The notes under the pieces were generated by a model. It made no database searches. It saw nothing but the letters and a program-made list of their open reading frames with translations, and was not told the DNA's origin. This document shows positions 1 to 12,662 of a DNA stretch of 64,000 nucleotides, in pieces. Made by a program: the position numbers and the translations under genes. Positions within the stretch are counted from its first letter, which is position 1, and each line of letters opens with the position of its first letter. Source of the DNA: Diogma glabrata (lineage: Eukaryota > Arthropoda > Insecta > Diptera > Cylindrotomidae); the NCBI GenBank assembly GCA_963693315.1, contig CAVNZG010001019.1, positions 40,076 through 104,075 on the forward strand. The letters run 5' to 3'.

Positions 1-1604
1 CGCCCAGTAGCATTTCACCTCCGTACTTAAAGGTGCGACCTCTTTCCACTCCCGGTCGCCTTCCCTCAGTTTTCCAATTCAATATGGAGCCATAGCTGGA
101 TCTTCTAGCTGCTCTCTTTTAATTGCCTCGGTACACCAATCTTCAGGAGTTTGGAACTTGATTTGGTTCACTTTCATTGCCTCATTTCCCTCAGTTCTGC
201 TACATGACTTGTACTCCTCTATACAGGGTCTTCTGGAAAGATCTTCAGCGTTACAATGTATCCTTCTCTTTCGGTGTTCAACGCGGCAATCTTCTTCCTT
301 TTTGACATTCACTTGCTTGTTTGAGAGGTTCATCGTCTGGACTGGAACTACTCCTTCTTTTGCTGCTACTCGTGTTTTGCATTCCCGTCTGATATGCCCT
401 AACTGCCCACAATTCCAGCATCTTACTCTACTAGATCTTCTTCGTTGATTTCGTTCAGGCTTATCTTCCAAACTTTTGACACGCATGATCACTTCATCAA
501 GCGCTGCTTTTATAGGTTCTTCAGTAACTTCCATCTGACGTACTCTATCTGAACCGTACGCTCTTTTTCCGGCTTCCATTTGCAGGGCCAATGCTAAGAC
601 TTCTGCAGGTAGCTTCTTTCCGCTTAGATAAAGCTGGTTTCTCATTTGCCCATCTCGAAGAGCATTGATGAATGTATCAGCTGCCAGTTCGTCTCGGTGT
701 TCAGCGTTATAATTCGGATATGATAGATTAACCAGTCTCACAATGTCAGCCTCTAATTCTTGCAAAGTTTCGCTGACTCCCTGCTTTCGTGTTCTGAGCT
801 GCATGCGATGGAGAGCTTGCATATGACTTTCCCCATATCTTCCTTCTAAGGCCTCCATTAGCTTGTTGTAATCACGCTCTGTCGCTGATAGTGTCTGCAA
901 AATTTCAGCAGCAGGTCCCTTCAATGCCAATATAAGCGCATTTGCTTTTTGCTGGTTCTCAACCCCAGTTGTTGCTATCTCAAATTGCATCTTAAATATC
1001 TGATACGATGTAGATCCATCAAATGCGGGTGTTTTTACTCTAGCTGGGGCTGAAGTAGTTAATGGATTGATCATGTTACCTGACCTCACTTGTGCTATTT
1101 CTTGGCGGAATTCACTCGAAAGTTTGCGTAATTTCTCTTGTTCTTCGGTAACTGTCCGCAGCTCCTTTCCATGTTGTTGATTTTAACCTCTGCACTGGAT
1201 ATACGTGACTCAATTACTTCACGTAGACTTTCTTGCTTTGCCATCATATCAGCAAATTGTTGTCGTTGCTCTACTTTTTGTTCTGCTGCCTGTTTCTCTT
1301 GTCGAGCCATCATATCAGCAAGTTGTTGTTGTTGCTCTAATTTTTGTTCTGCTACCAGTTTCTCTTGTCGGGCCATCATTTCTTTCATCAACATCATCAT
1401 CGGATCAATTGCTGGGGCATTCTGGACAGGAGCTTCCTCCGGCTCTACCTCTATGACCTCTGTGCTTTGGCCTGCTTCTTCTAAAACTTTACGCAGCCGA
1501 AATGCAAGTTCTGCCTTCGTTCCGTGGATTGGAGCATTCCTTTTCTTCAACTCATCCTTCAGCTGGGTCTGGCTGAGATCACTAATATTTACTGTCTTGA
1601 CCAT
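1..1604 (-). pseudogene. gag: Ty3/gypsy gag fused by deletion to an RNase H/integrase-linker fragment of pol
   Basis: The Gag protein of an LTR retrotransposon, which packages element RNA. Translation probably starts at 1604 (Met-Val-Lys-Thr-Val), just inside the primer-binding site; an upstream Met would lie in LTR sequence. In order I see a SAP-like motif (residues about 10-40), a glutamine-rich coiled coil with two near-identical MMARQEK repeats, a gag core and a CCHC zinc knuckle (CWNCGQLGHIRREC) at about 375-420. A one-base frameshift near 1170 breaks the coiled coil. After the knuckle the frame runs into HCNAEDLSRRPC, which in gypsy Pol belongs at the end of RNase H, so protease, reverse transcriptase and most of RNase H are missing. 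A TGA at 79-81 interrupts the linker, after which the same frame stays open to base 1, where the element leaves the window. Confidence 0.85.
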
Positions 1605-1614
1605 TGTTCCAATA

Positions 1615-1633
1615 ATCCCACTTCTGACACCAC
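1615..1633 (-). promoter_or_regulatory. Primer-binding site and 3' border of the 5' LTR of the left gypsy element
   Basis: On the minus strand the sequence GTGGTGTCAGAAGTGGGAT follows directly after ...CGTTACA, the expected end of an LTR (border at plus position 1634). The second gypsy element of this window has a closely related site (TATCAGAAGTGGGACAG) in the same place. I cannot name the primer tRNA with confidence. Confidence 0.6.
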
Positions 1634-2306
1634 TGTAACGACTCTTCGTTGGTTCTTTTAGATTATTGAACAAATATGACAGTAAAAGACAGATCTTTAG
1701 TTAACAGAATCTCAAACTTTATTTGTCATCAAATTACAGCAGTTTCCGTTTTTCCTTACAATAAATTCCAGGGTCTCCAATTTATGTACACTAAACTTCA
1801 CCGCTTTTCCACAATTTGAATCAATAATATTCGGAATGGTAAAATCTGTATTTACTATTCCACTAAGTTCAGATTCTTTTTCTATTAGTACCCAGGCTCA
1901 GATACCACCGATTATTCCTTAAACTTTCGAATATTTATAAACACTTTTAATTGCAAAAGTAAAACTGACTATCTGATATTTTTGTTTGCTTATTTATATC
2001 GAAAAATAAATAAATCGAAACTTCTATAATCCACTAGAAATCAATACTACGTAGTCCGTACATCTGAAATAGGCCACACCTGTTTTCATTTATACTTGCA
2101 TTTGTATTAGCGAACTCAAATTTAATTTATGCAAAATGTATTAGGTAACTCCTTTTAATTCATTAATGTAAACATTTGTATAACAAATTTAATTTACATC
2201 AATTTATGCAATACAATTTGCAATACAAGTAAAAGATTGAAAAAGGAGTTAACTTTTAATTAATGAATGAGTAAATAAAATTAACCCATTCTGGACGAAG
2301 TTTATT

Positions 2307-2309
<3 letters not shown>
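1634..2309. other. LTR of the left gypsy element and AT-rich DNA, no gene seen
   Basis: The LTR of the minus-strand gypsy element begins at 1634 and extends upward, but its other end cannot be set because no second copy is present. The remainder is AT-rich. A short inverted pair (TAACTCCTTTT near 2145 and its complement near 2240) is the only structure noticed. Confidence 0.4.

Positions 2310-2310
<1 letters not shown>

Positions 2311-2340
<30 letters not shown>
2311..2340. repeat. (TA)n microsatellite
   Basis: A pure TA dinucleotide run of about 30 bases that abuts the left arm of the perfect inverted repeat at 2340-2519. Confidence 0.95.
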
Positions 2341-2343
<3 letters not shown>

Positions 2344-2431
2344 ATATGAAATCAATTTTACGACATAAATGTCAAGTAAATTAGTGAATCGTATGAATTT
2401 TTCAATTCGAAATCAGTTTTTGGGTTTACCA

Positions 2432-4000
<1,569 letters not shown>

Positions 4001-4430
4001 AATGTATAACTAAGTAAAAAATGTTATCATACAATAAAATATGACATATGCCAATATTTCATGATAAGATGAAGAAATAATAACAAAATAATAAGTGAAA
4101 AAACAAATTGTGAGAAATTTGCGGAAAACAAAACAAAACTAATTGCCAATAATACAGCTGATGAAGCGCACTTCAGACGCACCACCTCAATCGAGGCACA
4201 AAGCCCACACAGATTTATGTGTTAGTCTGATTCCTCGGAAGAGCTAACGAGCGGTACCACTACGGAACGCGGCCCAGCTAAGACTGGGAGTGCTACCGTT
4301 GACTAATTAAAGTTCGTCCGCCAGCACCCTAAGATATCATCTTGGCTAATGATATCTCCTGCCATTGCCAGTGGTATGTGATATCTTACGCTGACTCATA
4401 TGTCAATGGCAGGGACTGAAGTACGCAGGG
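4001..4430. other. Unassigned segment, less AT-rich than its surroundings
   Basis: No gene is recognised. From about 4145 base composition becomes clearly less AT-rich, and short inverted motifs (GATATCAT/ATGATATC, near 4331-4352; TGCCATTG/CAATGGCA, 4362 and 4405) occur. It lies just 5' of the LINE fragment and might be an unrelated TE joined to it. Confidence 0.4.
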
Positions 4431-5182
4431 TAGTCAGACCCGTAGATCAATATTGATCATAATCGATCAACATCGACCCCTCCTGTGGAACTATGACAAT
4501 TGGTCTCTTAACACCGGTCTTCTACTCAATCCTACTAAAACGCAGGTCCTATTTATTAACCAAAACGAGCGTCGATATTGATTCATTCTTGGCGAGACTC
4601 AACTATCAGTCGGCAAATCTGTTAAGAATCTTGGTTTGTATATGAACAACACCTTAACCTGGTCTAACCATGTTATTGATATTTGCAAAAAATCAATTTC
4701 GCATTATATAGATTCAAATTACTTCAGGATATAACACCTTTCGCCCTTCGCATGCAATTGGTTTAAAATTTGATTATTCCTTACTTTAACAATTGTGATG
4801 TTATAATATTTAATTTAGATTCGGATTCTTTTACCAAACTAAAGGTTGCATTTAATTCCTGTATACGATACATTTACTGCCTGAGAAGATTTGATCATGT
4901 CTCTGAATACTCAACATCAATCCTTGGTTGTAGTTTGAAACAATTTTTTGACTTTAGAAGTGCGGTTTTTATTTTTAAGTTAATTCAGCTTAAAACGCCA
5001 AGTTACCTATATAATAAATTGATTTTTTTAGATCTGTCCGCACTGGTCATTTACCTGTACCACATAACAACTGGAGACAGTACTGCGGGTCGGTTTTTGT
5101 GTATGGTATCTCAAAAGTTTGGAATAAACTTCCAATCGCCATTCGTGATCTGAGTTTCCTAACTAAATTCAAGAAAGAAGCT
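4430..5182 (+). pseudogene. LINE ORF2, thumb and C-terminal part of reverse transcriptase
   Basis: Frames between 4480 and 5160 carry typical non-LTR features: NTGLLLNPTKTQVLFI, VKNLGLYMNN.LTWSNHV, PYFNNCDV and a C-terminal segment reading like LP.AIRDLS. The longest open piece is 4770-5153. Several stops and frameshifts show that it is dead. The reading K-F-K-K-E-A at 5168-5182 is interrupted by the copia element and resumes at 9908 (F-I-F-I-K-E-N-L), so the LINE predates the copia insertion. Confidence 0.8.
5178..5182. other. Target-site duplication AAGCT, left copy (right copy 9903-9907)
   Basis: AAGCT stands immediately before the 5' LTR and immediately after the 3' LTR of the copia element. 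A 5-bp duplication is normal for Ty1/copia integration. Confidence 0.95.
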
Positions 5183-5406
5183 TGTTGGACCTGAGTTTAA
5201 TTTTAGTTAACTTTCAAATTTAGCGCGTCTTTATCTTAAAAGTAATTTTGTATTTGTCATTTTGGTAAACCTGTTTTGTTTATAACCTAACTTTATCTTT
5301 GTAAAAAACCTAGTGTCATGTAAAATTGTTTGCTCTGTAATTTACTTTAATTAATAATAATTAAACATTTAAAGTTATAAAATATTATTAATTTCATTCC
5401 CCAATA
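5183..5406 (+). repeat. 5' LTR of the copia element
   Basis: 224 bp from TGTTGGACCTGAG to CCCCAATA. It differs from the 3' LTR only near base 5388 (AAAATA against AAACTA). Confidence 0.95.
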
Positions 5407-5424
5407 GGTTATGGAAAGCCCAGT
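5407..5424 (+). promoter_or_regulatory. Primer-binding site of the copia element
   Basis: GGTTATGG...GCCCAG directly follows the LTR. As I recall, Drosophila copia has GGTTATGGGCCCAG in this position and uses an initiator-Met tRNA fragment as primer. Here three A residues separate the two halves. Confidence 0.6.
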
Positions 5425-5550
5425 TACGATTTTCTTGTGCGTAAAAGTAAATCGGCCGTGAGTTTTTTTTTGTGATCGTTTGTCGGTGACAGCTTTACCG
5501 CGTCATTTTTGCATTTGATTCAAAAATATTTTTTTTACATAATTTTTATT

Positions 5551-6420
5551 ATGGCCAGTAATACAAATTACCGTATTCAGCAGTTAAACAAAGATAATTA
5601 TGATACTTGGGTAATCCAAGCCCAAGCTCTTCTGATAAAAGGCAGCCTATGGGAGTACGTCAATGGGGATAAACCTCAACAGCAACTAACAAAGAAGAAA
5701 TGGAAAAATGGAATAAGGACGACTTAAATGCAAGGTCAGACCTTTTATTAATAATATCACCATCGGAACTAAAACAAGTCAAACACTGTAATACGTCAAA
5801 AGAGGTATGGGATACTTTGAAAGGTATTTATCAAAGCGAAGGTCCTGCAAAAAAGGCCACTTTACTTAAAAAACTAATATTGAAGAAAATGAAAGATTCT
5901 GATGATGCTAGACAACACCTTAACGAATTTATGGACGTTATAGATAAACTAAAAGATATGAATATCGAAATAAACGACGATTTATTAAGCATAATGATGC
6001 TATACAGCCTACCAGCCAATTTTGAAAATTTTCGCATAGCGATAGAAAGTAGAGACACTTTACCTAAACCTAAAGATTTAAAAGTTAAAATTTTAGAGGA
6101 ATCGGAGGCCAGAATCGGCAAAATGCAAAGTCCTGAAGATTCTTTTTATTCATACAATCATAACAAAAAGAAATATAACTATAAAACAAATCAGCATACG
6201 TCTCAAAATAAATATAATGGTCAAAATAATTACCAAAGAGGAAATTATAGTCAAAATAAAAATTTTAATCAACAAAGGGAATATAATTCAAACAGAGCTT
6301 TCAATAATTCAAATAATAATTTTAAACCGAAAAATTCATATTATGATGAGAAAGAAAAAAGAAAAAATGAGTCAACTTTCAAAGTAGAAGAATGTCTATC
6401 TACCGCATTGTACAGGCAAC
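5551..6420 (+). pseudogene. gag: copia Gag, asparagine/glutamine-rich, no CCHC zinc knuckle
   Basis: Starts at 5551 (Met-Ala-Ser-Asn), preferred over the upstream Met at 5509 because MASNTNYRIQQLNKDNYDTW is the conserved Gag start. A single missing base near 5675 moves the frame to the one that reads EEMEKWNKDDLNARSD from 5694. A copia-type gag domain (UBN2/Retrotran_gag_2-like) covers about the first 180 residues. From about 6130 to 6370 comes an Asn/Gln/Tyr/Lys-rich tract where a CX2CX4HX4C knuckle would normally stand; no cysteine occurs there. Capsid function can be inferred from family membership. RNA binding without the knuckle would have to rely on the basic Asn-rich region. Confidence 0.8.
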
Positions 6421-9400
6421 CAAATTCAACTAATTGGTGTTTGGATTCAGGAAGTACTTCACACTTTTGTTCTGAAGTAAGTAAATTTTCAAATTTGACT
6501 AAAGTTGACAATGGTTCTTTAAAATTAGCTTCAGCTGAACATACAGCAAAAATAAATGGCAAAGGTCTCGTTAGACTCGATCTTAAAGACAGAATGGTAA
6601 ACTTACCTGATACTTTGTTTGTACCAAAACTAACTACAAATTTATTATCCGTTCCTAAAATTACAGAAAAAGATTTTAAAGTAACTTTTACTAAAGAAAA
6701 TGCTTTAGTGTATGATACAAATGGAAATAAAATTCTAACCGCCTTAAAGAAAAATGGCTTATATTACTTACCTCAAAATGAAGAATTTGCAAACTTCTCA
6801 GATCAAATTAAAATTGAAAAGGCATTTTCGGCCATAGATATTTGGCACCGCAAGTTAGGTCATATAAATGAAGAAAGCTTGAAAACTGCTATGAGCAAGG
6901 ATATGATAAAAGGATTGGATTTGAATAAAACTGATAAACTAAGTGATTGTGAAACTTGTGCCAGAGGAAAATTAGTTCGACAACCATTTAAAATTAAAGA
7001 AGAACCTAAAATAACTGAGTTACTACAGATTGTACACTCTGACGTTGTTGGCCCTATGCGCACCCCTTCACCTGGTGGGGCAAGATATTTTGTAGCGTTC
7101 ATTGATGAACATAGCCGTTACACAAAAATTTATTTTTTAAAACAAAAAAGTGAAGTTTTATTTTATTTTAAAGAATACAAAAACGAAGTTGAAAATTTTA
7201 CTGGAATGAAAATAAAATATTTTCAAAGCGACAACGGAACTGAATATACTACTAAAGAATTTAGTGAATATTTAACTAAAAATGGAATACAGAGAAGATT
7301 ATCTGCTCCTCGAACGCCTCAGCAAAACGGATTAGCAGAGAAGAAAAATCGTACGATACTCGACAAATCTCGATGCATGCTTTTAGAAGCACGACTGCCA
7401 AACTATTTTTGGGCAGAAGCAATTTATTGCGCAAATTATTTGATTAATAGATCTCCTTCAAAAGCCATAAACGGCCATACCCCTTTTGAGAAATGGGCGG
7501 GTCATGAACCCTCAGTACGTCATTTACATATTTTTGGAGCAAAAGTATTTTACCTCAATAAAGAAATGAATAAAAGTAAATTTGAGCCTAGAGGCATCGC
7601 AGGCATTTTCGCAGGATACTCAGAACAATCAAAAGCTTTTCGCATTTGGGATCCATTAAAAAGAAAAATAATAATTAGTCGAGACATAAAAGTAATGAAT
7701 CAGTACTATTATAATGAAGCGATTAATGATTAAACTTCAAACCCTTTTGAAGTTTTGGAAAATAATTCAAATTTTTTAAACAATGATTCAAAAACTGATG
7801 AAAACTGCTCAACAAATAAAATTGAAGTTTTGATTTCAAATAAAAATTATGAAACCAAAAATATTTTAGAACAAAATAATGAAACAGAACATTTTATGGA
7901 AGAAAATATTGAAATGGCAAATAATCAGGGACACAACAATGAGTCACCTGAAGAAGAAAATTTTGAGCCTGATGTAGAACAAAATGTAAGATTAAGAAAA
8001 AGAGAACAAATAAAACCCCCAATTTGGACTGCTGACTACGAGATGTCCTCCTTGTGTGTCAGTGAAGCTCTGGAGGGAGACGATGCCGAAGCATGGAATA
8101 CTGCAATTAAAAATGAAATAAAAGCTCATCTAGAAAATGACACTTGGGAAGTAACAAATAAAAAGGAACATTCAAATATAATAGGTTCAAAATTTGTTTT
8201 AAAAACAAAATATAAATCATCTGGTGAAATTGAGAGACGAAAAGTACGCATTGTAGCCCGTGGTTTTTCCCAACGCCCAGGTCTTGATTACAATGAAACG
8301 TATGCACCAGTTGCCAAACTAAGCTCTATTCGCCTTTTGCTTGCTATATCAGCAGAAGAAAATTTACAAATTGATCAGCTCGATGTCACAACCACTTTCC
8401 TTAACGGGGAGTTAGAAGACGAAATTTACATGAACACACCTGAAAACTTGGAAAAATTTTTATGTGAAATTATACTTGATGAAAGTGAATTAGAAAATAA
8501 TTCAATTATTCTTCAAAAAGCTAAGAAAATGTTGGAAAGTTTAAGAAAAGCGGATGGTGAAACTGTATGCCGTCTGAAAAGAGCCCTCTACGGTTTAAAA
8601 CAGTCAGGTCGTCAGTGGTATCAAAAACTGGACTCAAAACTTCAACAGCTAGGATTTGAACCTTCCGCTGCTGACCAGTGTATTTACAAAAATACAAATG
8701 GAGGAGATAAAATTCTTCTTGGTATTTATGTTGATGACATAATTATCTGTTGCAACAATAGAAACAAATTAAATTTATTAAAAAAGGACTTGATGAACTT
8801 ATTTAAAATGAGAGACTTAGGCAGTTTGCAACACTGTTTAGGAATAGAATTTGATATAAAAAACGGTACAATTTACGCATCTCAAATAAGATATATTGAT
8901 GAACTATTATCGAAATTTAAAATGGACACATGCAATCCAGTGAGAACCCCTATGGTAGCAGGTCTTCAACTAAGAAAAAATGAAAACGAAAATTTACCAA
9001 ATATACCGTACCAAAATTTAATTGGTGGACTTATGTACTTAGCTGTCGCTACACGCCCTGATATAAGTCACACAGTAAGCTTTTAAAGCCAATTTAATAC
9101 ATGTTTTGATCAGTCGCACTGGCTCGCTGCAAAAAGAGTTTTGCGTTATCTAAAGGGCACACGAGAATTAGCTCTTGCTTATAAAAAATGTAATGAACCC
9201 TTGATTGGATATGCTGACGCTAATTGGGCCTCATGTGCCGAGGACAGGAGATCGTACACCGGTTTTTGTTTTAAACTTGCCGGAGCCGTTGTTAGCTGGG
9301 AGTCCCGAAAGCAACGCACGGTCGCGCTCTCGACTCAAGAATCTGAATATATGAGTTTAACAGATGCTGCTAAAGAAGCTATACACCTTAAACAACTAAT

Positions 9401-9665
9401 TACTGACATGGGTGTACAGCAAGAACAAGTTTTAATTTACAATGATAATACTGCGGCTCAAGAACTCACCCGAAACCCGTTGATTACATCCCGCTCAAAA
9501 CATATAAATATAAAGGAACATTTTATTCGAGAAAAAGTGAACAGTGGTGAGATTGCCGTGGCTTACAAACCTTCATCAACATTGGAAGCTGATATCTTCA
9601 CTAAGGGGCTGTCAGGACCAAGACATTGTTCTTTGTGTGAAGCTATTGGACTTGTTAAATTTTAA
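6421..9665 (+). pseudogene. pol: copia Pol: protease, integrase, reverse transcriptase, RNase H
   Basis: Pol is fused to Gag in one frame from 5694. The protease has WCLDSGSTSHFC (Asp-Ser-Gly near 6445). The integrase has an HHCC zinc domain (WHRKLGH...CETCARGK, 6841-6970) and the catalytic triad in VHSDVVGP, FQSDNGTEY and TPQQNGLAEKKN. TAA at 7731-7733 then interrupts an acidic Asn-rich linker. Reverse transcriptase follows (7980-9086) with DQLDVTTTFLNG and the YVDD box at 8727-8738; TAA at 9084-9086 replaces a Leu-type codon, and the same frame continues to RNase H (YADANWASC, STQESEYMSL, NDNTAA) and ends at 9665. All catalytic residues I can identify are present, so damage is limited to the two stops and the gag frameshift. 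Confidence 0.92.
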
Positions 9666-9671
9666 AGTTAT

Positions 9672-9678
9672 GGAGGAG
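9672..9678 (+). promoter_or_regulatory. Polypurine tract of the copia element
   Basis: GGAGGAG immediately precedes the 3' LTR, as expected for the plus-strand primer. Confidence 0.7.
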
Positions 9679-9902
9679 TGTTGGACCTGAGTTTAATTTT
9701 AGTTAACTTTCAAATTTAGCGCGTCTTTATCTTAAAAGTAATTTTGTATTTGTCATTTTGGTAAACCTGTTTTGTTTATAACCTAACTTTATCTTTGTAA
9801 AAAACCTAGTGTCATGTAAAATTGTTTGCTCTGTAATTTACTTTAATTAATAATAATTAAACATTTAAAGTTATAAACTATTATTAATTTCATTCCCCAA
9901 TA
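9679..9902 (+). repeat. 3' LTR of the copia element
   Basis: 224 bp, same ends as the 5' LTR, followed by the duplicated AAGCT at 9903-9907. Confidence 0.95.
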
Positions 9903-10135
9903 AAGCTTTTATTTTTATTAAGGAAAACTTGTGATTTCGAGTATTTTTAACCTTTGTTTCTTTTTTCTTGACTAAATTTGGTTACAAGAAGAAGGCTTTA
10001 TTCTTTTAATTGTAAATATTAGATGTAGTGATATTATAAATTTTAGTTATCGTTAGTTCTGAGCAGACGCATTGAAAATTGTATAAATTAAGTCTGTAAA
10101 GTTAATGTCAGTTAATATAAATAAATAAATAAGAA
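9903..10135 (+). pseudogene. 3' end of the LINE interrupted by copia
   Basis: The reading frame broken at 5182 resumes after the target duplication and soon stops near 9930. The rest is a 3' untranslated tail ending in (AAAT)n at about 10120-10135, a common LINE terminus. Confidence 0.75.
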
Positions 10136-10273
10136 GAATTAAACAATTATTAAGACATATTCTTATAGTGTAGAATTGAATTATATTATTAATTTTGTAT
10201 TAATTAATTAGTTTAGATTGGACCATGGAGTGTTGTAAAAAAGGTGGGGAACTTTTCTTTCAGTATCGGGATA

Positions 10274-11186
10274 CAGGGGTTCGTTCGTAAACACCGAATC
10301 GCTTGCTTATTTTCCTATTTTGACGTTTGTGGCTGGAAATGGTCGTTCTTAAACTATTTCTTGCCTTTTTAAGCAAGCGATTTGACAGATAAAGTTGTTC
10401 GGAAACTCCATTTCTATTCCAAAATAGGCGATTCGATCGCTTATTTTGAACTCGCTGTTTTTGAGATCCTCAATAAGAACTAAGATCTAAAAGTGACATT
10501 TGCGGTTTTTATTTGATTTAAATCAAAACAAATACAATATTATTATTAAAAATATAAATTTTATATTTTATTTTGTGTTTCTCATTTATTTACTAGAAAT
10601 ATGAAAATTGTTTTTTTTTTAAATCTGCATCTATTTTTTTATACAAAAATTAATCAAATAAAAATTCAAAGTTTAAATCATTTTTTTATTTTTCATAATT
10701 TGAAATCTGCAAATAACTATTTTTTCACACAAACCAAACATGTTTTGAGTTGTGTTTAGTTTGTTTTTCCTGTTGTTAAATTATTATTATTATTATTGTG
10801 ATAAGTTTTAATACATCATTATTAATTTTTAATACTTCATATATATATTTAGGCAACTGGTCGTTCGGAAACAAAATGTCAATTCTTGTTCTTGTTGAAG
10901 AACTGGTAGCCACGCCCCTTGGAATGACAGTTGCCTATTTTAGAAAATAAGCAAGCGATTTAGTTAATCAATTATTAAATTTAATAATTAAAAGTAATAT
11001 TATTTTTCTAACAACTTTTATTAAAAATATAAATTTCAGACGCGTTTCGGATATAAATATCCATCATCAATGAAAGAATTTATATTTAACTTGGAGACCA
11101 ATTTTTATAATATATATATTTTTACTTTTATGTAAATTATATACTTAACCATGTCAAGCGATTTAGAGTTTCCGAACGAAACCCAG
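10274..11186. mobile_element. Non-autonomous TIR element of about 0.9 kb
   Basis: The left end CAGGGGTTCGTTCGTAAAC and the right end ...GTTTCCGAACGAAACCCAG are imperfect inverted repeats about 32 bp long, both continuing to a CGAATCGCTTG/CAAGCGATTT motif. ATA borders both ends and may be the target duplication. Copies of GTTCGGAAAC recur inside (near 10399 and 10864). There is no coding sequence. Confidence 0.65.
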
Positions 11187-12662
11187 ATACTCTTCATTTA
11201 TGATTACGGTCTTGCGCATAACGATGCTGTAGAACCTGTTTCTCACCTTTCATGACAGGTTATCATGATTTAGTCGCCTTGTTTAAACATTGTCCAGTCA
11301 GTCAAGGCTATAAACTGGCTTAAAGTGAACCACTTTTGTTAAGAACTTTGTTTTTATAGAATCACTTTAAATTTAATTCGTTCTTAGACTGAAAAACCTT
11401 TATTTTAGTTCTATGGGGTAATTTCACGTTTGAGGTAATTTCACGTTTCTGATTATATTTTCAGAAATCGTTGTTGGACCCAGATATGGAGATATAAATA
11501 TAGGTTTATTCATCCTTATAACGGGACCACATATGTATTTTAACTTGGTGTTATAGGCTCACGCCTGAACCATACATTTAAAATTAAAAAAAAATGTAAA
11601 ACTTAACATTTTCTTAGAAAAATTAATCAAATTTAACTTTCAATTCTCTATAACTCTATAACTTTAATAAATAACATATGTCTACTAAAATTTTGAAAAA
11701 TTTTATCAACTAAAATTTGGTGTTGATAAAATAATTGATAAACATGTAAACAAATCCAAGTCTAACGAAAATGCTGCCAGGTTGAAAAATAATTTTTGAA
11801 CAGTTGATAAAAAATTGATAAAACCGATCAAAATCCATCCATAAGTTCTTGGGTTGATATCGAGTTTAACTTTAATGCATATTTTTTATAAAGCGTGATA
11901 ATAAATCATAAATTTCAACATAAAACAATAATAATGATGCTATGGGTTTTCTTTTTTATTTGCTCTTAAGTTTTCAATTTATATAATCAAACGAAAGAAA
12001 AACATGTATTTCCTACATATCCATTAATCCTTTACAAATTATACTCTCTATTCTATCGACTCGAACAATATTTCTATTTCATAATATAATTGTTGGTCGG
12101 AAGTTTTAAAAGTTCATAATTCCACATGGATTAAGTGCCCTCAAAAAAAATATATATATAAAAAAAAATACGAGAAAAACTTCATCGTTACATCACATCA
12201 TCGTTATATTACAAAATAAACCTAAATCATAAAAAATCGAATGAAAATACATATTCTTGTTTTCCATGAAAAATTAATACATCTATCCATAAACTATTGA
12301 AAATTTTTTTAGTAGTGTAATTTTTAAGTATTTATAAAATAATACGAAAAGTATTTATGAAGTATAAAAGTAGGTATTTATTGATCGAAAGTTGAGAGTA
12401 TTTCAATAGAGATATAGATTGGATGCAACAACAAAATTAATTATACTTAAAAATCAAACCAATTACTTGAACTTATTGGAAATATTGCAAACATGTTATT
12501 TACTTATTTTATGATTCTATTACAAAATTTTAAATGACTAAAGAAACATGAATGTAAAATGTCGACTAAAGAGTAGATATTAAGAAATAAAGTTAATGAA
12601 TCCAGAAGACTCCATATTCAAATCTTGACAAATAATCTAATCTAATAATCTAATTATTTTTA
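11187..12662. other. AT-rich intergenic DNA, nothing recognised
   Basis: About 1.5 kb with no supported gene, no clear terminal repeats and only short AT-rich runs. Confidence 0.6.

Larger units (their letters stand above)
5183..9902 (+). mobile_element. Ty1/copia LTR retrotransposon, full length but coding-defective
   Basis: A 4,720-bp element bounded by 224-bp LTRs (TGTTGG...CCAATA) that differ at a single base and by the duplication AAGCT. Between the LTRs lie a primer-binding site, gag, protease, integrase, reverse transcriptase and RNase H in copia order (integrase before RT). One frameshift (about 5675) and two in-frame TAA stops (7731-7733 and 9084-9086) break the polyprotein. The near-identical LTRs indicate a recent insertion; either the copy was moved by proteins from another element or some breaks are assembly errors. 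Confidence 0.95.

Noticed and set aside
1138..1638. Cys/Ser-rich plus-strand frame
   Set aside because: It is the complement of the minus-strand gag coiled coil.
4150..4190. CTGATGAAG as a hammerhead ribozyme core, as found in some Penelope-type elements
   Set aside because: There is no matching GAAA segment or helix arrangement around it.
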